Shown: positions 11,532-25,284, counted from the first letter of the stretch. The stretch: DNA of 64,000 bases from Adenanthera pavonina (GCA_026686845.1 JAIVEN010000012.1:25980501-26044500); one strand, 5' to 3'. The notes: generated by a model from the letters alone, not told the origin. A program made the numbers and translations.

Positions 11532-14500
11532 CATTCAAGTAGATTTTTTGTCAAACTTACTTTTATAAAAAGAATATCCAAACATAACAACTTACAACAA
11601 TCTTACTTTATCTAAACTTTATTTTTACAAACTTTATTTATTTTAACTTAATTTTATAAAAATAGAAACAAAACTGCACTACATCTCTTGATCCAAGAGA
11701 ATGACAAAAGGAAATAGATGAATACATTTGATGTCTCATGATTGGAATACTCCTCCATTCGATTGGGCCTGAAATTGTTGGTAGTCATGTTGTACACGAG
11801 TATGCATGATGCCCATTTTGAACCTACATTTATGCGCTCTTTAATATAATTGATCCGGAGTATAAGGTCAAAAAAATATTATGATAATGAGAATGAAAGT
11901 CTTTTTTTTTCTTTTCCATTCTTCTATTCTTAAAATTAAACGGAACCAATTAAGAATTAGTCAAAATCCGTAAAATAGTGTTATAATCAATTCAAAACTT
12001 TACCGAATTAGTCAAAAATTAGTCAAATGGTTCAAACTATTCTTAATTTTCTTCTATTGTTAGGACAAAATAGCATCAATTTTTTAAAATTTGTTTGTTT
12101 CTATATTCTAATATTATATAAATATTATTATTTTACATAATTATTAATAATTATAAACTTACTTAAGAAATACTATCATGATTAATGGATTATTAATTAG
12201 CTGTTTTGGATTTACTATATGATTATGAATTAATATTAATTTATTTATATTTAAATATTATACCATGAAACTTATTAGTAATATTTTTTAATTTTTTATA
12301 TAATATAAAATTAAAATATATTAATTTTATTACTATTGATTTTATTATAGTTCACTCATAATCTAGCCAATAAACCTTGAATCCATACCTCGCTTGATTT
12401 AATGCCAATCCATTTTCAAAACATTGGTCTTTTGCGTATTTGGTGCATTTGAAATTGGTTCTTTAGGGAAGCCACTTTTATCAAGATGGGAAGAATAGGC
12501 TTAATTTCACACTCAGGACCAAGGAAGTGGCTGTGGATCACTGTATTTTCCTGACCTTTTTGCTTTCACTTATTTTATTTACCACCCCCCCAAAAAAAAC
12601 AAAAAACAAAAAACCACCATTTTATGGGGGTAAAACTTCTTTCGATATTTTTTTAATCTCAATTTCTTTTATGAAAAAAGTCTACTTTTTTCATTTTAGT
12701 TTGGTAAGGTTATTTTGGTCTTATGATATTATGAATACACATATCAAATAAAAGTTATACAAATATTTCATTTAATTCTTTTGGCATGCCAAACATATTT
12801 TAGCTCATTTCTATGCCTTTTTGTTTTATTTTCATTGTCCTTTCTTTTTTCTATTTCACTCCTTTTAAAAACTCTTAACTTAAAACAAATTACCTCTAAT
12901 CCTTTTTATAAGATACTTTTAACTAATTAATGTAAATTAAAAAAATTAGTTTCATTCTTAAAATTCTAAAAAAAAGATCAAACATTTATTTTTTACCTCT
13001 CTTAATTAAAATAATATAACCTTCATTAAATTAGATTATCAATCATTATTACAAGGGAAATGGTGTAAAACCAATTAAAATATAGGTTAAAAATATTACT
13101 TATATCAAAATTAATCAATCAAATTCCAGTCTAACAAAAACTCCACTTCTCTAAATAATAATTTATGAGATTAAAAAGTAAATGATTAGGAATAAAAAGA
13201 ATAGTATTATTTAATATTACGAGGTGCCTTTTATAAAAAAATCAAATAAATCTTCTAAATGGTATTGGTAACTTATAAAAAAACCAAAAGAAATAACAAA
13301 TATCATTCAATTTGACAATTTTTTTATCCTATGTTTGGTAGAGTACTGAAATAATTTTCAAGTGTACTATTACTTAAATGAATAAAAAATATGAAAAGGT
13401 GAACATGCTTCTATGAGATTCAAATACGTAGATATAGGATGTATTACAATCTTATTTTCCAAACAAAAAATCTTTCATCAGTCGCACACCATTAGAAACC
13501 TTCACAATTTTTGTTATTATTGAAATCTCTAGCAATGCTTGATCTGCCTACTCATGACAGATGATTGCGAATACATTCATTCATGACTTTAAGTTAATGA
13601 TAATTAAGGAAATAAATTTTAAAAATCAATTAATTCAGATACCAAAATACTGATGAACATTACTCCTATCTTGTAATATGCTTTATGTTGGATATATAGT
13701 GTATATACATGGACGTTATATATGTTATATTATGCAATTAACTCTTCTATGTAATCCTGCTTTTATCAAAGTTTGAGTTGGTCTAATCATGGTGTAGCAA
13801 GAAAGTCACTATACTGCGTGAAAAGCGACCTTTAATTATTGGATTTTGGATTTCAAAGGTGAGATCATTATGGGTGATCACCGATTTACCACTCAAAAAC
13901 ACAAATCACGCATCAACTATTTTATGACTGTCACCTTAAAATTTGATATGTGAAATACATTTAAAGTATATAAAAAAAAGACTGGATAAAAAATTAAATT
14001 AAATTTAAATATTTCAAATCAATTACCAATATAAATATGAATATCAACATGTTAATCAATATCAAATATTAAATATATAATAAATTACACTAATCACAAA
14101 TAGCAAATATTGTGATTCATTTTTTTAAACTCCGTATAATCCATAGAAGTCCATTCATTTAAAAAAAAAATCTTATTTCTGTATATTTTACACAACCATT
14201 TTGATAACCTGTTTATATTATTCTTTGAAACATATATAATGTCATCATTCGTTTTTCTAAAAAGTTAATTAATTTTTAATCAAGTTCAATTGTTTTAAAA
14301 AATATATATATTTTTTTCTGACCTTAATTTGCTTAAAACAAAATTAATAACAGAAAATAAAAAAATAGTACCATTAAAATTTTCCAGATTTTAAGATGAT
14401 AACTCTAATTAATTTTTTATGGTAAATAAAAAATATTGACTACTGCTTTTTATCAATTCATTGTAATCACCGCTTGACCCCACCGAATGCATGTGGCATG

Positions 14501-14571
14501 TGCAAGACACCGAAAAAACTCGACTGTAATAATAAGTTACCTCATCAAGGGCATTTTAGTCACTAAACACG
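11532..14571. other. AT-rich intergenic region
   Basis: Very AT-rich with homopolymer runs. The open frames here are short and of low complexity with no recognisable protein. Nothing else is supported until the promoter of the LRR gene. Confidence 0.6.
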
Positions 14572-14578
14572 TATATAA
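14572..14578 (+). promoter_or_regulatory. Candidate TATA box of the DRT100-like gene
   Basis: TATATAA lies 161 bp upstream of the ATG at 14739. A (CA)n tract then a (CT)n tract at about 14683-14716 sits in the presumed 5' UTR, a common feature of plant leaders. Confidence 0.55.
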
Positions 14579-14682
14579 TCTTCCCAAGTTATGAGCTCCC
14601 TACATAGCGGAAGCTAACTTACAAGCTCATTTCAGGCATATCGATCCGTCATATCCATCTTCTTCTTCATACAGAGAAGCCT

Positions 14683-14716
14683 GCACACACACACACTCTC
14701 TCTCTCTCTCTCTCTC
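14683..14716 (+). repeat. (CA)n(CT)n compound microsatellite in 5' UTR
   Basis: A CA repeat of about seven units runs directly into a CT repeat of about eleven units, ending 22 bp before the ATG of the DRT100-like gene. Likely length-variable and transcribed. Confidence 0.85.
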
Positions 14717-14738
14717 TTCACTATAGAGAGCAAAAGAC

Positions 14739-15836
14739 ATGGCTTTCTTGCCATTGTTAGTGGTTACTGTGATTCTTGCCGTTGCCTCGGCCGTTAACTC
14801 CTGCTCGCCGTCAGACCGGGCAGCACTTCTGGCCTTCAGAGCCGTACTGACCGACCCTTACTTGGGCATCTTCAACTCCTGGACGGGCAGCGACTGTTGC
14901 CTCAACTGGTACGGCGTCATCTGCGACCCAACCACCCGCAGTATCACTGACATCAACCTCCGTGGAGAGTCTCAGGACCCGATCTTCCAGAAGGCTGGCC
15001 GCTCTGGTTACCTCAATGGTTCAATATCGCAGGAGATTTGCCGCCTCCATAGCCTCACGAGCCTAATTCTCGCTGACTGGAAGGGAATCTCCGGGGAGAT
15101 TCCATCCTGCATCACCTCCCTCTCCTCCCTCCGAATCCTCGACCTCATCGGTAACCGCCTCACCGGTGAGATACCGGCAGACATCGGCAAGTTGCAGGGG
15201 CTCACCATTGTGAACCTCGCGTACAATGCCATATCGGGCAAGATTCCGGCGTCTATTGTCAACCTCGCCGGCCTCAAGCACCTGGACCTCAGCAACAACC
15301 AGCTCACCGGCGAACTCCCCTCCGATTTCGGCAAACTCGGTATGCTGAGTCGGGCCTTGCTGAGCCGAAACCAACTCACCGGTCTGATTCCGACTTCCAT
15401 ATGCAAAATGAATCGCTTAGCTGACTTGGATTTATCAATGAACCGGATCTCCGGTTCGATTCCAGACAAACTCGGCAAAATGCGGGTTCTCTCCACTCTC
15501 ACTTTGGACTGCAATTCTCTGTCGGGTCAAATACCCGCAAGCTTGCTAAGCAATCGGGGCATGGGCATCCTAAACCTGAGCCGAAACGGGTTGGAAGGCC
15601 CCATACCCAACGTCTTTGGGTCTAAATCATACTTCATGGTATTGGATTTATCCCACAACAACTTGAAGGGTCCGATACCCAGTTCGTTATCGTCATCCAA
15701 GTTTGTCGGGCACTTGGATCTCAGTAACAATCACCTTTGCGGGACCATCCCGATCGGGTCTCCATTTGACCACTTTGATGCGCCGTCGTTTAGCAACAAC
15801 GATTGTTTGTGTGGGAACCCATTGAGCACTTGCTGA
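14739..15836 (+). CDS. DRT100: DRT100-like secreted leucine-rich-repeat protein
   Basis: Single-exon gene for 365 residues. A hydrophobic signal peptide covers about residues 1-20. A plant LRR N-terminal domain follows (CSPSDRAALLAF to the paired Cys near DCCLNWYGV and CD). About ten extracellular-type LRRs run from roughly 105 to 335 with the plant consensus LxGxIP (for example LTGEIPADIG, ISGSIPDKLG). The C-terminal cap contains NNDCLCGNPLSTC. There is no transmembrane segment or kinase, so it should be an apoplastic LRR protein. Length and the RGESQDPIF and ADWKGISGEIP segments fit the family named for Arabidopsis DRT100, which also resembles polygalacturonase inhibitors. The family name comes from a DNA-damage complementation screen; the actual role is probably in the cell wall or in defence. 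It appears intact. Confidence 0.92.
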   Translation: MAFLPLLVVTVILAVASAVNSCSPSDRAALLAFRAVLTDPYLGIFNSWTGSDCCLNWYGVICDPTTRSITDINLRGESQDPIFQKAGRSGYLNGSISQEICRLHSLTSLILADWKGISGEIPSCITSLSSLRILDLIGNRLTGEIPADIGKLQGLTIVNLAYNAISGKIPASIVNLAGLKHLDLSNNQLTGELPSDFGKLGMLSRALLSRNQLTGLIPTSICKMNRLADLDLSMNRISGSIPDKLGKMRVLSTLTLDCNSLSGQIPASLLSNRGMGILNLSRNGLEGPIPNVFGSKSYFMVLDLSHNNLKGPIPSSLSSSKFVGHLDLSNNHLCGTIPIGSPFDHFDAPSFSNNDCLCGNPLSTC

Positions 15837-18800
15837 AGAGCCAAAGTCGGGTGCCCGAATAAAATGGATCGGGTTCGGTGAGATTTAAGAAGGGGTTACT
15901 GATCTATTATTATTGATTAGAGTGAACCGATAAGTGTGATGTATATTTTAAGGTTATTGTGTTTTCTTTTTTCTTGGTTAGAGAGGACGAAGGTGAGAGG
16001 AACTGCATATGCATGCACATGCTAAAGAGCATAAGGTACATGCTGAGGAGCACAAGGTCTGAGGGAAGAAAGATGTGTTAGTGATAATGTGAGAGCAAAG
16101 GTCAAGCAAGTAATGAATATTATAGTGTGTGGCATGTGAGGTTTACAGGTTGATAATGTAAAATATTTGGATTATAATGGATCCATTAATTGTTGTTCTA
16201 TCAATCTTGATTAATTTGCCTAATTATTGAATAATAATAGTCGTTAGAATAATAAGTTTAACCTTGATTTTTGTATCAACCAAATAAAAATGATTGAATA
16301 ATATGATAAATAAGGTTTGGCCCGGGAACATTTGCTTATTTATCAAGTCAATTCATTGTCTAACTCAAATCATTATATGTTTACTGTTTTGATCCTTCAA
16401 AGAATACAAGATTGTTAATTTTATACTCACTAGCATATTGTTAGCGGTTCAAGCAAACATTATCGGCATTGTTGGCAATTCAAGCAAGAAATGCCGATTG
16501 CAAGCATTGCCAGAAGTAAACAAACACTACCAATACTAACAGTTAAAATTGAAAACTACCAACCTTGTCGACGGTTAATATCAACCGCGAGCAATGCTAG
16601 TGTTGATTTTCTCAACTGCTGTCATTGCTGGCGGTCAAGAGAAAAACTATCAGCAATGCTGGTTGTTCGCCTAAACTGTCATTGGAATGCTAGCAATGTT
16701 GGTGGTTTAAATTCACATCCTAATTTGGGGCTGTGTCAAAAATTCATGAAAAGCATATATTATTTGCCAACAATTGGAGACATCCAGATTCGGTGTTGTG
16801 TCACTTAAATAATAAGAATTTTTTAATAAACTAAATGATAAGGATTTTTATAGCACAAAACAGAAGTGCGCGTGTATACATATAGCGCAGCAATCAGAGA
16901 TCAAGGGATTCAAGAGTGGTCAAATTTAACTTGACCCATAAAATAACTATAGCTCCGCCATGTTTAGTAAGAACGGGCTTGGATTTATTTTATATCTAAG
17001 TTCAAAAGTTGGGCTAGGACTTCAATTTTACAAAAGAGGCAAGCCTTCCCAAGTCCCAACTCTAGTTTTTAACTATTTTTTTTTATAAGGAATTTAGATT
17101 CTATCTTGTTCATTTTGGTTTAATCACTTAAATATTAAACCCACATTGTATCACAAAAGAAAAAAAGAAAATTAAACCCATATTTGAGATAAAGTAAATT
17201 TATCCCTAAACTCATGTTTGAGCGAAACCACTATTAACTTGCATTTTGTTTTGTGTTGAACCAAACCCATATTTGGCAAACTAGTTTCCAAAGACAACCT
17301 GAGGTGTTATGAACCTTTTAGAACTCATACTCTAAATTTCAAAGAAAATCAAATTTAAAAACAAAAGAATGATATGCATAACTTTAATAAATCAATACTC
17401 CCATCGGTTCATATTATAAGGGTTATTCTATAACACTTATAAAAACTCTTATTTGATTCAAAATATAAATGGTTATAGAATTTTTTTTTTGTAGAAGTTT
17501 ACTTTTTTCACCCCTATTATTATGTCTCGTAAGTTGGAAAAGAGATAGAGGGGATGAATTTTCAAAATAACTTTTATTGATAATTAATAGGGGTAAACTA
17601 GAATGTGAGGTTTTTTTTAATAATTTTAATACGTGCAACTAATTATTTTAATAAGTGTGAAACAATTAAAAATTCTTATAATATAAATTGGAGGAAGCAT
17701 ATCAATATATTATATAATAACCAATTTCATTGTTGTAAATTACTTTCTCCAATTCGTAAAAACCATCATTTTATGGTTTTCAATATTTTTTTCATAATAT
17801 TTTTTATTTTAGAATATTAATGAAGTATTAATTACATTTTTTATTGTTTTACCATTTATCAATACTCTAAATGTGTGATACAAATTTAAGTAAAGGACAT
17901 TTTAGTAAAAGATTATTAAAATTTACAATAATCTATATCATTTAACAACTTTTTTAATCTATGTGAAAAATCCTAAAAATGACTTTTTTTTACCAATAGG
18001 ATGAAATTAATGCATAACTACTTGACGGAGGCCAAAAGAACCTACATTTTTTGTATGAAGCACATTTAATGTAACTAGATTTGTGGGTTCATTAAATAGT
18101 TTGTAAATGTACATATGATCCTAGTGTGGGCATAGGGTTTCCCAATACATGATAAGGTTTCTACTTAGGAGCTGATGCTGTGTAGTTTTGGCAAAACGGT
18201 GATGCTCATATATTTTCAATGTGGGCCCAAATAAAATAGGCATTGCACTTGCACATGACATGGCTCAGAGTTGTATTTGTTTTTATTTGTAAGCTTCACA
18301 TAAAATTACAATGAAGCGAAATTACGGTATGATTTAATTGTGTGTATCATTTTGAGAATGCTTCCAACAATCTTTTTAGACTACGAGCTCACAAGAAAAA
18401 ATCTTTCTGATTTGGTGTAAAAGAAAATGATCTCCCCTTTAAATTGTTCATCCAGATGATTAGCAATTAACAAAGTGAATGTATGTAATTAAAGAGAATT
18501 AGGAAACAAATTATATATTATATAATTATACACTAAAGACAGTGTGCGCGTGCACATGCATGCGTGAGGCTTGTTTTTTAAGAGAATTATGTAATTTTAT
18601 TAAGAGGACATATGCAGAGCCAGAGCCTCATATATTCTTAAATTTTACTCCTCCTATTTTTAAAAATTGTCACTTTCAAGTTTTGAGATTTTTTACCATA
18701 TTTGTCATTTTAAAAATTTAATAAAATATTAATTATTTATTTCACTATTTCATCTCTCATTAATGCCAAATGGATTTAAATTAAGATTATTTTGATAAAA

Positions 18801-18853
18801 TACTATTAAATTTTATAATATTTTAGGTTATTTAATAATTCTCTTAATTTATA
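15837..18853. other. Intergenic region
   Basis: The first 300 bp are the 3' flank of the LRR gene, with AATAAA near 15858. An imperfect short direct duplication (ACATGCTAAAGAGCATAAGG-like) lies around 16017-16060. At 16440-16720 words such as GCAATGCTAG and GGCGGTCAAG recur irregularly. No protein-coding gene is supported. A possible MITE at 17398-17697 is listed separately. Confidence 0.5.
17398..17697. mobile_element. Possible Stowaway-like MITE
   Basis: About 300 bp with imperfect terminal inverted repeats: CTCCCATCGGTTCATATTAT on the left, against the reverse complement of the right end, CTTCCTCCAATTTATATTAT. TA precedes the left end, but the right side is followed by CA, so the target duplication is not clear. 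It is AT-rich without coding capacity. Confidence 0.4.
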
Positions 18854-19130
18854 CTCTCTCTCTTCCTTAATATAAGGGATAATTAAGAGAATTTTTATGT
18901 TTCAAAATATAAGAAATAAGGAGAGTTTGTCTGGTATATTTAATAATTTTTTCCAAAAATACCCCTAATTAATATAGTATTTTTCTAATTATATTAATTG
19001 CATGATGTAAAAGTTGTTAATATGAAATGAAAGTATTTTTAGAAATTATTTTATATTTCAAACAAATTTATTACTTTCCTTCATCCATGTAATTTTATCT
19101 TTTATCTTTTATATTAAGAAATAGAGGGAG
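18854..19130. mobile_element. Decayed Stowaway MITE, same family as 25285-25570
   Basis: 277 bp beginning CTCTCTCTTCCTTAATATAA and ending in TATTAAGAAATAGAGGGAG, flanked by TA on both sides. Internal sequence (for example TTTGTCTGGT, ATTAATTGCATGATG) matches the better preserved MITE at 25285. It has accumulated more substitutions and is therefore older. Confidence 0.75.
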
Positions 19131-22100
19131 TATAAAAAAATTATAAATCAAATAAAATATTAATTTGCATTAGCTAATTCCCAAATCTTGGCTTGGCCTT
19201 AAAAGAAAAAAAAAAAAATCACCGAATCTTGGCACCGTTAAATGTCCCAGTACATGCCTCTATCCATAGATCTAACATTAATAAGGCCAATTCATTTCCT
19301 TAAAAATTTATGAGCATGGCCACACACTTCACTACAATGTAGGCACCTCCCACATAAATGAATAATTTTACACAACTTTTCCCGGATCAATCAATATACT
19401 GAGTATTACAAATACCACTATAAAAATAAAACATATTGCATTATTGTTTTACTTTATTTAGGCCTTGAAAACCATAAAGGAAAATTACATACCCGCGCAT
19501 GTGAAACTTTTCTAGTTTAGACGCATTCCATTTATAAAAATTAATCAATCACATAACGTGTTAAAAGTTGCATGTTGAACCGGTTGAAGCATCTATCTAA
19601 GATTTAATAGTTAGATTGGGATTGAATCCTAGTTAGATCAATTATGAATAAATTAATGTATTTTAAATAATATTGATGAAAAATATAAAAATATATTCAT
19701 CATAATAATAAAATTGATATTTAAATTAAGATAAAAACAATAGTTTGGTATAATAATTAAGCAACATTTAACATAAATAACATATCTTTACAAATGTTAT
19801 ACTTTTTTAAATTAACAAAAATCTAAAAAAAAAAGAGGAAAATCAATTTATATTATCACGTAATGAAAATAAAAATACAAGAAAAAGACATATGATTCAC
19901 ATTTCTTATTGAGATTAGTTATGAATTTATTTTGATAGATATTAGGATGCTTTGGCATAAGGAGAACTCAAGTGCTGTTTCTTATATGCTTTTCATCATG
20001 TTTTTAAATAAATAAATGCCACCTGTTTTATTTGTTCAACATATATTTTATCTTACTTTTTTTTGTTTTAATGATGTTAGATCAAAGTTAGCCAAAAAGG
20101 TTGTTAAAATTATTTAATAAAAAAAGTCTCGCAAGTTTGGGCCTTTTGGGATCCCTCAAATCTCTCCTCATATAGAGGACAACTCTGCTATTTCCAAAAT
20201 GTGGCTACGAGCATCATCGAAGTTTTCCACCATCCAGCGTTATTGAACAGTGGCTTCCCAATCCTTGTAGCCCACGTCTTCTTCCGCCATGTTCTCACTA
20301 GAGGTCTCATCAGAGAATTTTTTGTTGGCTTTCTCAGTAAGTGAGGATTAAGAACTAAAACTTTGATCCATGATGATGGTTAATGAAAGAGAGACATGGA
20401 AATTAAAGTTTATTAGATGGAAGGCCAATGAGAAGGTGTTTAGACTTAAGAGAGAAATCAAAGTTTAGATACGAAGGAAGATTCTAATGGTGATTATGCG
20501 AAAAAGTAAAAGTTTGTAACCTATATATTTTTTTCAACATTAACATCGTTAAAAGTAAAAAAAGGACATGAAAAATGAATTTAATAAAAAAATGACACAT
20601 GACATCAGCTTATTAGATAATAATATAAAAGCATATATATAACAGCACCTAAGTTTTTTCATTATCATAATTTTCATAGTGACTTGTATTATAGTTAATT
20701 ATAAAAGTTTAATTTAATATATATATATACATTAAATATTAAACATATATAATAATAACAATTTCTAGCTTAGATGGTGGAAGTGATTGTAGGTTCAGGA
20801 TGTGTATGTATTTTTATATTTATATATATATATATATATATTAAATGTCACCTCTTATGTAGTAAGAGGAACCTTAATTATACCCTTATCTATTTATTGA
20901 ATTACATATTAAGAAATTTAAAACAAATTCAAGCATATTGATTATATTTCTTGATTTATTTACTTAAACCTTAAAACATCACATGAGAAAAGAAACGGAG
21001 GGACTAAAAAAAACATACATGTATAATTTAAGAGCGTTTATGCAAGGTTTTCGTGGCCACAAAATAAGATATATCAGCAACACCACACCTTTTTTTTTTT
21101 TTTACCCAACCAATGAAGAATTAAAGATCTGAGGCAAATTTTAACTAAATAACATAATTCTATCCAGATACTCATACGTACATACGCACATATCTCCGAG
21201 GCAGAACTTGAAACCCACCCTCCTCAAGCACAAGGGCCACCTGATGTTATCCTGAATTAGAGAAATCCAGCCCCATTTTTGCCACATGCTTATCAGTTTA
21301 TAGTAAACAATTAACGCACTACCATGAACAATGAATCAGTGCTAACCATCATCAGCCGTGCCCTTTATCTGAGCTTTATAAACTATCTCACATATCAGTT
21401 CTGTAACATAAAAGCTCTGCACCTAGTCATGGAAGTCGAAAACAAAACTAAAAAACACAACAGATTAAATCCATACATATCAGATGCCCTCGAACTTACA
21501 TCCAAAGAAAGCACTATTTGAGTCAAAACTTGTGTTCTTTTAATGTATCTAACATAAGTTTTTCCTTTCTATTTTTACTCTCAAACATTTGCTACTCGTT
21601 CTGTTAGTTACATAACTTCCAGCCCCTCAACCTTTTGTGTGTTCATCCAATGTCTTTTTGTTCCCTCGTCACATTATGAAGGGAAGGAATTACTTAAAAA
21701 TACACAGAAAGTAAAGACTGAAAAGGAAGACAAATGAATCGTTAAATGATAATCTCACTTCTCTTATATGGAGATACTTCATCTTCCCGAACCTTTCAAA
21801 CCAAAAAATAAAAGCAACAACATTCAAAACTTGAATTTTCCTACTTTTCCTTTCGTCCTAACTAAACAAGAGAGCGATTCCAGTGAAACCTTCTCTTTCC
21901 TTTCCTTCTTTGTTATCCTCATCCAAACATATAACATGCAACGGGTGACTGCAAAAAGCAACAAAGGAAACCTCCAAAATATTCAAAAACAGAATAGCAA
22001 TTTGTATTCATAACCTCCTGTCAACAACTTTGGGCAAAGTAAAAGAACCAGAAAAAGAATAGCCAGCAAGGTTTTCTGACATGAAAATGTGAGACGAATG

Positions 22101-22337
22101 ACAAATCTCTCTCAAATGGTAAGTTTTAACGGACTACCATTTCACAATATTGATTATACCATTTCCAGGATCCAAAATCATCATTACGTGGTGACCATAA
22201 AAAAATGGAATGTTGAATACACTGCATGTGTAATTGAAAGAGAACATTCCAAGATGTATCCAAGCCAACCAAATATATACATACATATATATTAAAAATT
22301 AAACAGCGCATGCCAAAATTGAGCTAAGTAACAACCA
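19131..22337. other. Intergenic region with TA repeats
   Basis: AT-rich. (TA)n runs occur near 20718-20730 and 20819-20841. A somewhat less AT-rich patch at 20160-20400 has minus-strand coding-like words broken by stops that I could not assign. The interval 21200-22337 flanks the 3' end of the RPL31-like pseudogene and has no supported gene. Confidence 0.45.
20819..20841. repeat. (TA)n microsatellite
   Basis: An uninterrupted TA dinucleotide run of about eleven units in intergenic sequence. Confidence 0.85.
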
Positions 22338-23781
22338 TCAATCCTCTTCGTCAATCACCTTTGTGCCCAAAACGTTCCATTCTTCTTGAGGAACATCTGC
22401 GACAGTGACTAATGAATAAAATTCCTCCTTAGCATCCTCTTCATTTCTTTCGCGTACTATGCAAACATGTATTCTCCGTGGGACACTTCGAATTCCTTGG
22501 CTCCACACAAGTTTGTTAAGCTTGACATCAACTCTCACATCAGTTGTTCCCATTGCCTTTTGGGCAAACTTCCTAATTTCCTTATTAGCCTTTGGAGCCG
22601 TCTTTTTGAATGTGCTGCACAAAATTTAGCCATAAAAAATACACTAGATGACACAAAGGTACACAAGATCTACAAGGAAAGTAATCAGACACTATTCTGA
22701 AGCATATCAAGCACTGGAGGCTAAAAACTGATAGCAGAGACATGACTGAGCCATTGTGTTTGCTTCTTATGCAACATAGCAAATACAGGGCATATTTTTA
22801 TTGAATATTTTGATTAAGATTAGAAGGTTGAAGCTTTCTTCAGGAATCTGAATGCATCGAAAATGATTGCAGAATGCAGATAGCAGATTACTGCAACAGT
22901 GTTATATCTCAACCACTGTAAAATCTGGAAATGATGTCTACTATGCTTTTTTCCAATTTCCCAGAATTAAGAACATAAATTGATCACTAAAATCAATACA
23001 ACAATTATTATATTAAAAACAAACAAAGATGAAGGTTGTTAGACGTATGGTAATGGGAACAGTGAATGTGTGGATGATACAATATATGCTCTGAATAAGT
23101 CATAATCAAATAACTAAATCCTGTCAATGCTTCACACGAAGGATAAGTTAGCTTATAGTCTCGATTTGAAGTTAGAAAGCAATTTAGATAGTACCTATAT
23201 CTACGGTTGAATACAACAAAAGCATAGCTTGATATCACCGCAACAGCTAAGTAATCAAGGACCATTCATCAAGTCAAAACGTGACCTAGGCAACATTCTT
23301 GTTTGAGTTTCGTTTTAATATTTCAGAGTGGCTAGGAATAGAGTACCTCGTAAGTGAACATATTCAAAATCCTCCCACATTGCCAATCATAAGATCGATC
23401 AAATTACCAGACAAACATGTCTATAGGTACTAAAAACACAGAACAGAATAAATAGACTCTATCAGACCAGTATATTGAGTATGTATTGAGTTTTGTTGCT
23501 TAAGAATGTTTTGATGCCAAAGCTTGGGAATGTAAGACCAGCAAAGCTATATGCGACGAAGAACAGTTCAAATGGAAAATCTGTTTAGACCCTATTAACA
23601 ATGCCTTCTTCTGAGCATCAGAATCAAATGAACTAACTCAAACAGTCTACTCGAATAGAATAGAAAGCGAAATAGAAATGGCCAAGTCAACTCATCATCC
23701 ATGCAAGCGCTTGTGAAGGTTGACCGTATACTCTCTGGTGACCACCTACTCCTTTCTTCCTTTCGTCCTCTTCTCCACCAT
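22338..23781 (-). pseudogene. RPL31: 60S ribosomal protein L31-like pseudogene, intron retained
   Basis: Two exons on the minus strand, 23781-23696 and 22614-22338, with a 1081-bp intron, would encode 120 residues, the usual eL31 length. Exon 2 has the family hallmarks KEIRKFAQKAMGTTDVRVDV and EEFYSLVTVADVP and ends EED. Exon 1 begins MVEK and contains TREYTVNLHKRLHG. Two lesions are visible. Codon 12 is TAG (23748-23746) where the family has Glu. The base pair after exon 1 is AT rather than GT (context TG|ATGAGT), so the donor is lost. Several usually conserved residues in exon 2 also differ, for example a Cys in the RRIHVCIV segment and a Trp near the end. Because the intron is kept, this is a decayed gene duplicate, not a processed copy. 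Sequencing error could explain one lesion but hardly both. Confidence 0.85.
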
Positions 23782-25284
23782 TTTTTGCAGCTTCACGAAT
23801 CCCAAGCGTCGACGTCATCTAACGGTACCGAACAAGCCGTATAACTCCATATTTGTATCTAACTTCTAAAGAGCCCTCAGCGTTTCACTGAACTACTAAA
23901 ATGCCATTCTTCCCATTTGATTTGGATCCGGTCACATCCGGGTTTTTGTTGAGCCCAAACAAATGTCGATCAGGCCTGTTATTAAATTCTTGAGTCCAAG
24001 ATAGATCAAATGCATACTGAACAAATCACAGGGGAAAAAAAAAAGCATATAATACTCCGAAATGGAGATGTTTAAAACACATTACAATCTAAAAAATATA
24101 TTGGTGTTGATTTGTTTAACTATAAAATTAAACTTGCAGAGCATTAATTTACATTAATAAGATTATAGAACAGAGTAAAGATTTTGACGAAGGACGTTAA
24201 TATTAAGGTTTTGCTGGTCACTGGGTATATCATGTAGTTTAAATGAAATATCAACGTCGATTAATTAACATTTAATATAAAATCACAAAATCTGCAACAA
24301 TTAACAGTGCGTGTAACTCAATCTTCACTGCAACACCATAAAATCATTTATGTCATATGATTGTGTGAGAGAGATATAAAGAGGTTGAAATTCATTTTCT
24401 TGTGATTCATTGAATATTTTGATTTATATAAATTTTGAGCTTGATCTGCATAAGTAAATACTACTACCAAAATTAAGAATCAATTTGCTGACGCGTAAGA
24501 TATACAAAATAAAATCCCATAATCAATATGGCGATCTAATTGGTGGATGATACATAAATATTTTTGCTAGCTAGCTATGAAACCTGTAATAATCCTAATA
24601 AGTCAACCTATGTGACATGATTATGCGATAATAACCTAGAGAAAGAACAAAATGATGAAGCTATATATTCGAGTGGAATCCAATAAACAAAATTCACTCT
24701 TTATCTCTCTCTCCCACCGCCACTCCTCTATAATATTATAACAGTAATGTAGGGAATGCCGACTTGATATCGTAATAACAAGATGGAAGAAAGAATCTTA
24801 AAAGTGGCAAGCTTCATTTGCTAAAAGTGGCAAACTCTATGATTAGGTGTGATTTTAAAGTTATTAATAAAATGTTTATTAGGACGCAGTAATAATGTTA
24901 GTGAGTTAGTGACTACACCACTAAAGGTAGCCACTATGTCCATTTGGCATGCCCTTCTCCATCTTTCTTCAAAATGACTAAAAAGAACTAACCGCAAGAT
25001 AATTAAATTAGTGGCTAAAATAAGGAGTAGGTGAGAGTGAGAGAGGGAGATTCTATTGTTGAGGAAGAGAGAATGGAAGAAGAACTATTGCATGGATCCT
25101 CTAGAGTTCTTGATGATAAAATTTTTTCTTTAATATAAGATTTTTGTTTTGAATCACGTGAATTAGTGAATTAATAATGAAAGTTAAATTAGTTAACTAT
25201 ATTGATTTTTCTAAAAATTATAACATTTTTTAAAACTTTCTTTATTTACTTAATTTATTGTTCTTTTTCTCTCTTTAGAATATA
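23782..25284. other. Intergenic region
   Basis: Begins with the former promoter side of the RPL31-like pseudogene and continues as AT-rich sequence. No coding region or RNA gene was recognised. Confidence 0.5.

Noticed and set aside
12527..12751. Plus-strand 74-codon frame in AT-rich sequence.
   Set aside because: Low complexity, poly-C/poly-A derived, no family features.
16440..16800. Recurring GCAATGCTAG/GGCGGTCAAG-like words suggesting a tandem or CRISPR-like array.
   Set aside because: Spacing and sequence are irregular, and CRISPR arrays are not expected in a plant nuclear genome.
20160..20400. Coding-like words on the minus strand (for example around ENMAEEDVGYKDWEA).
   Set aside because: Interrupted by stops and not attributable to a family; too weak for a feature.
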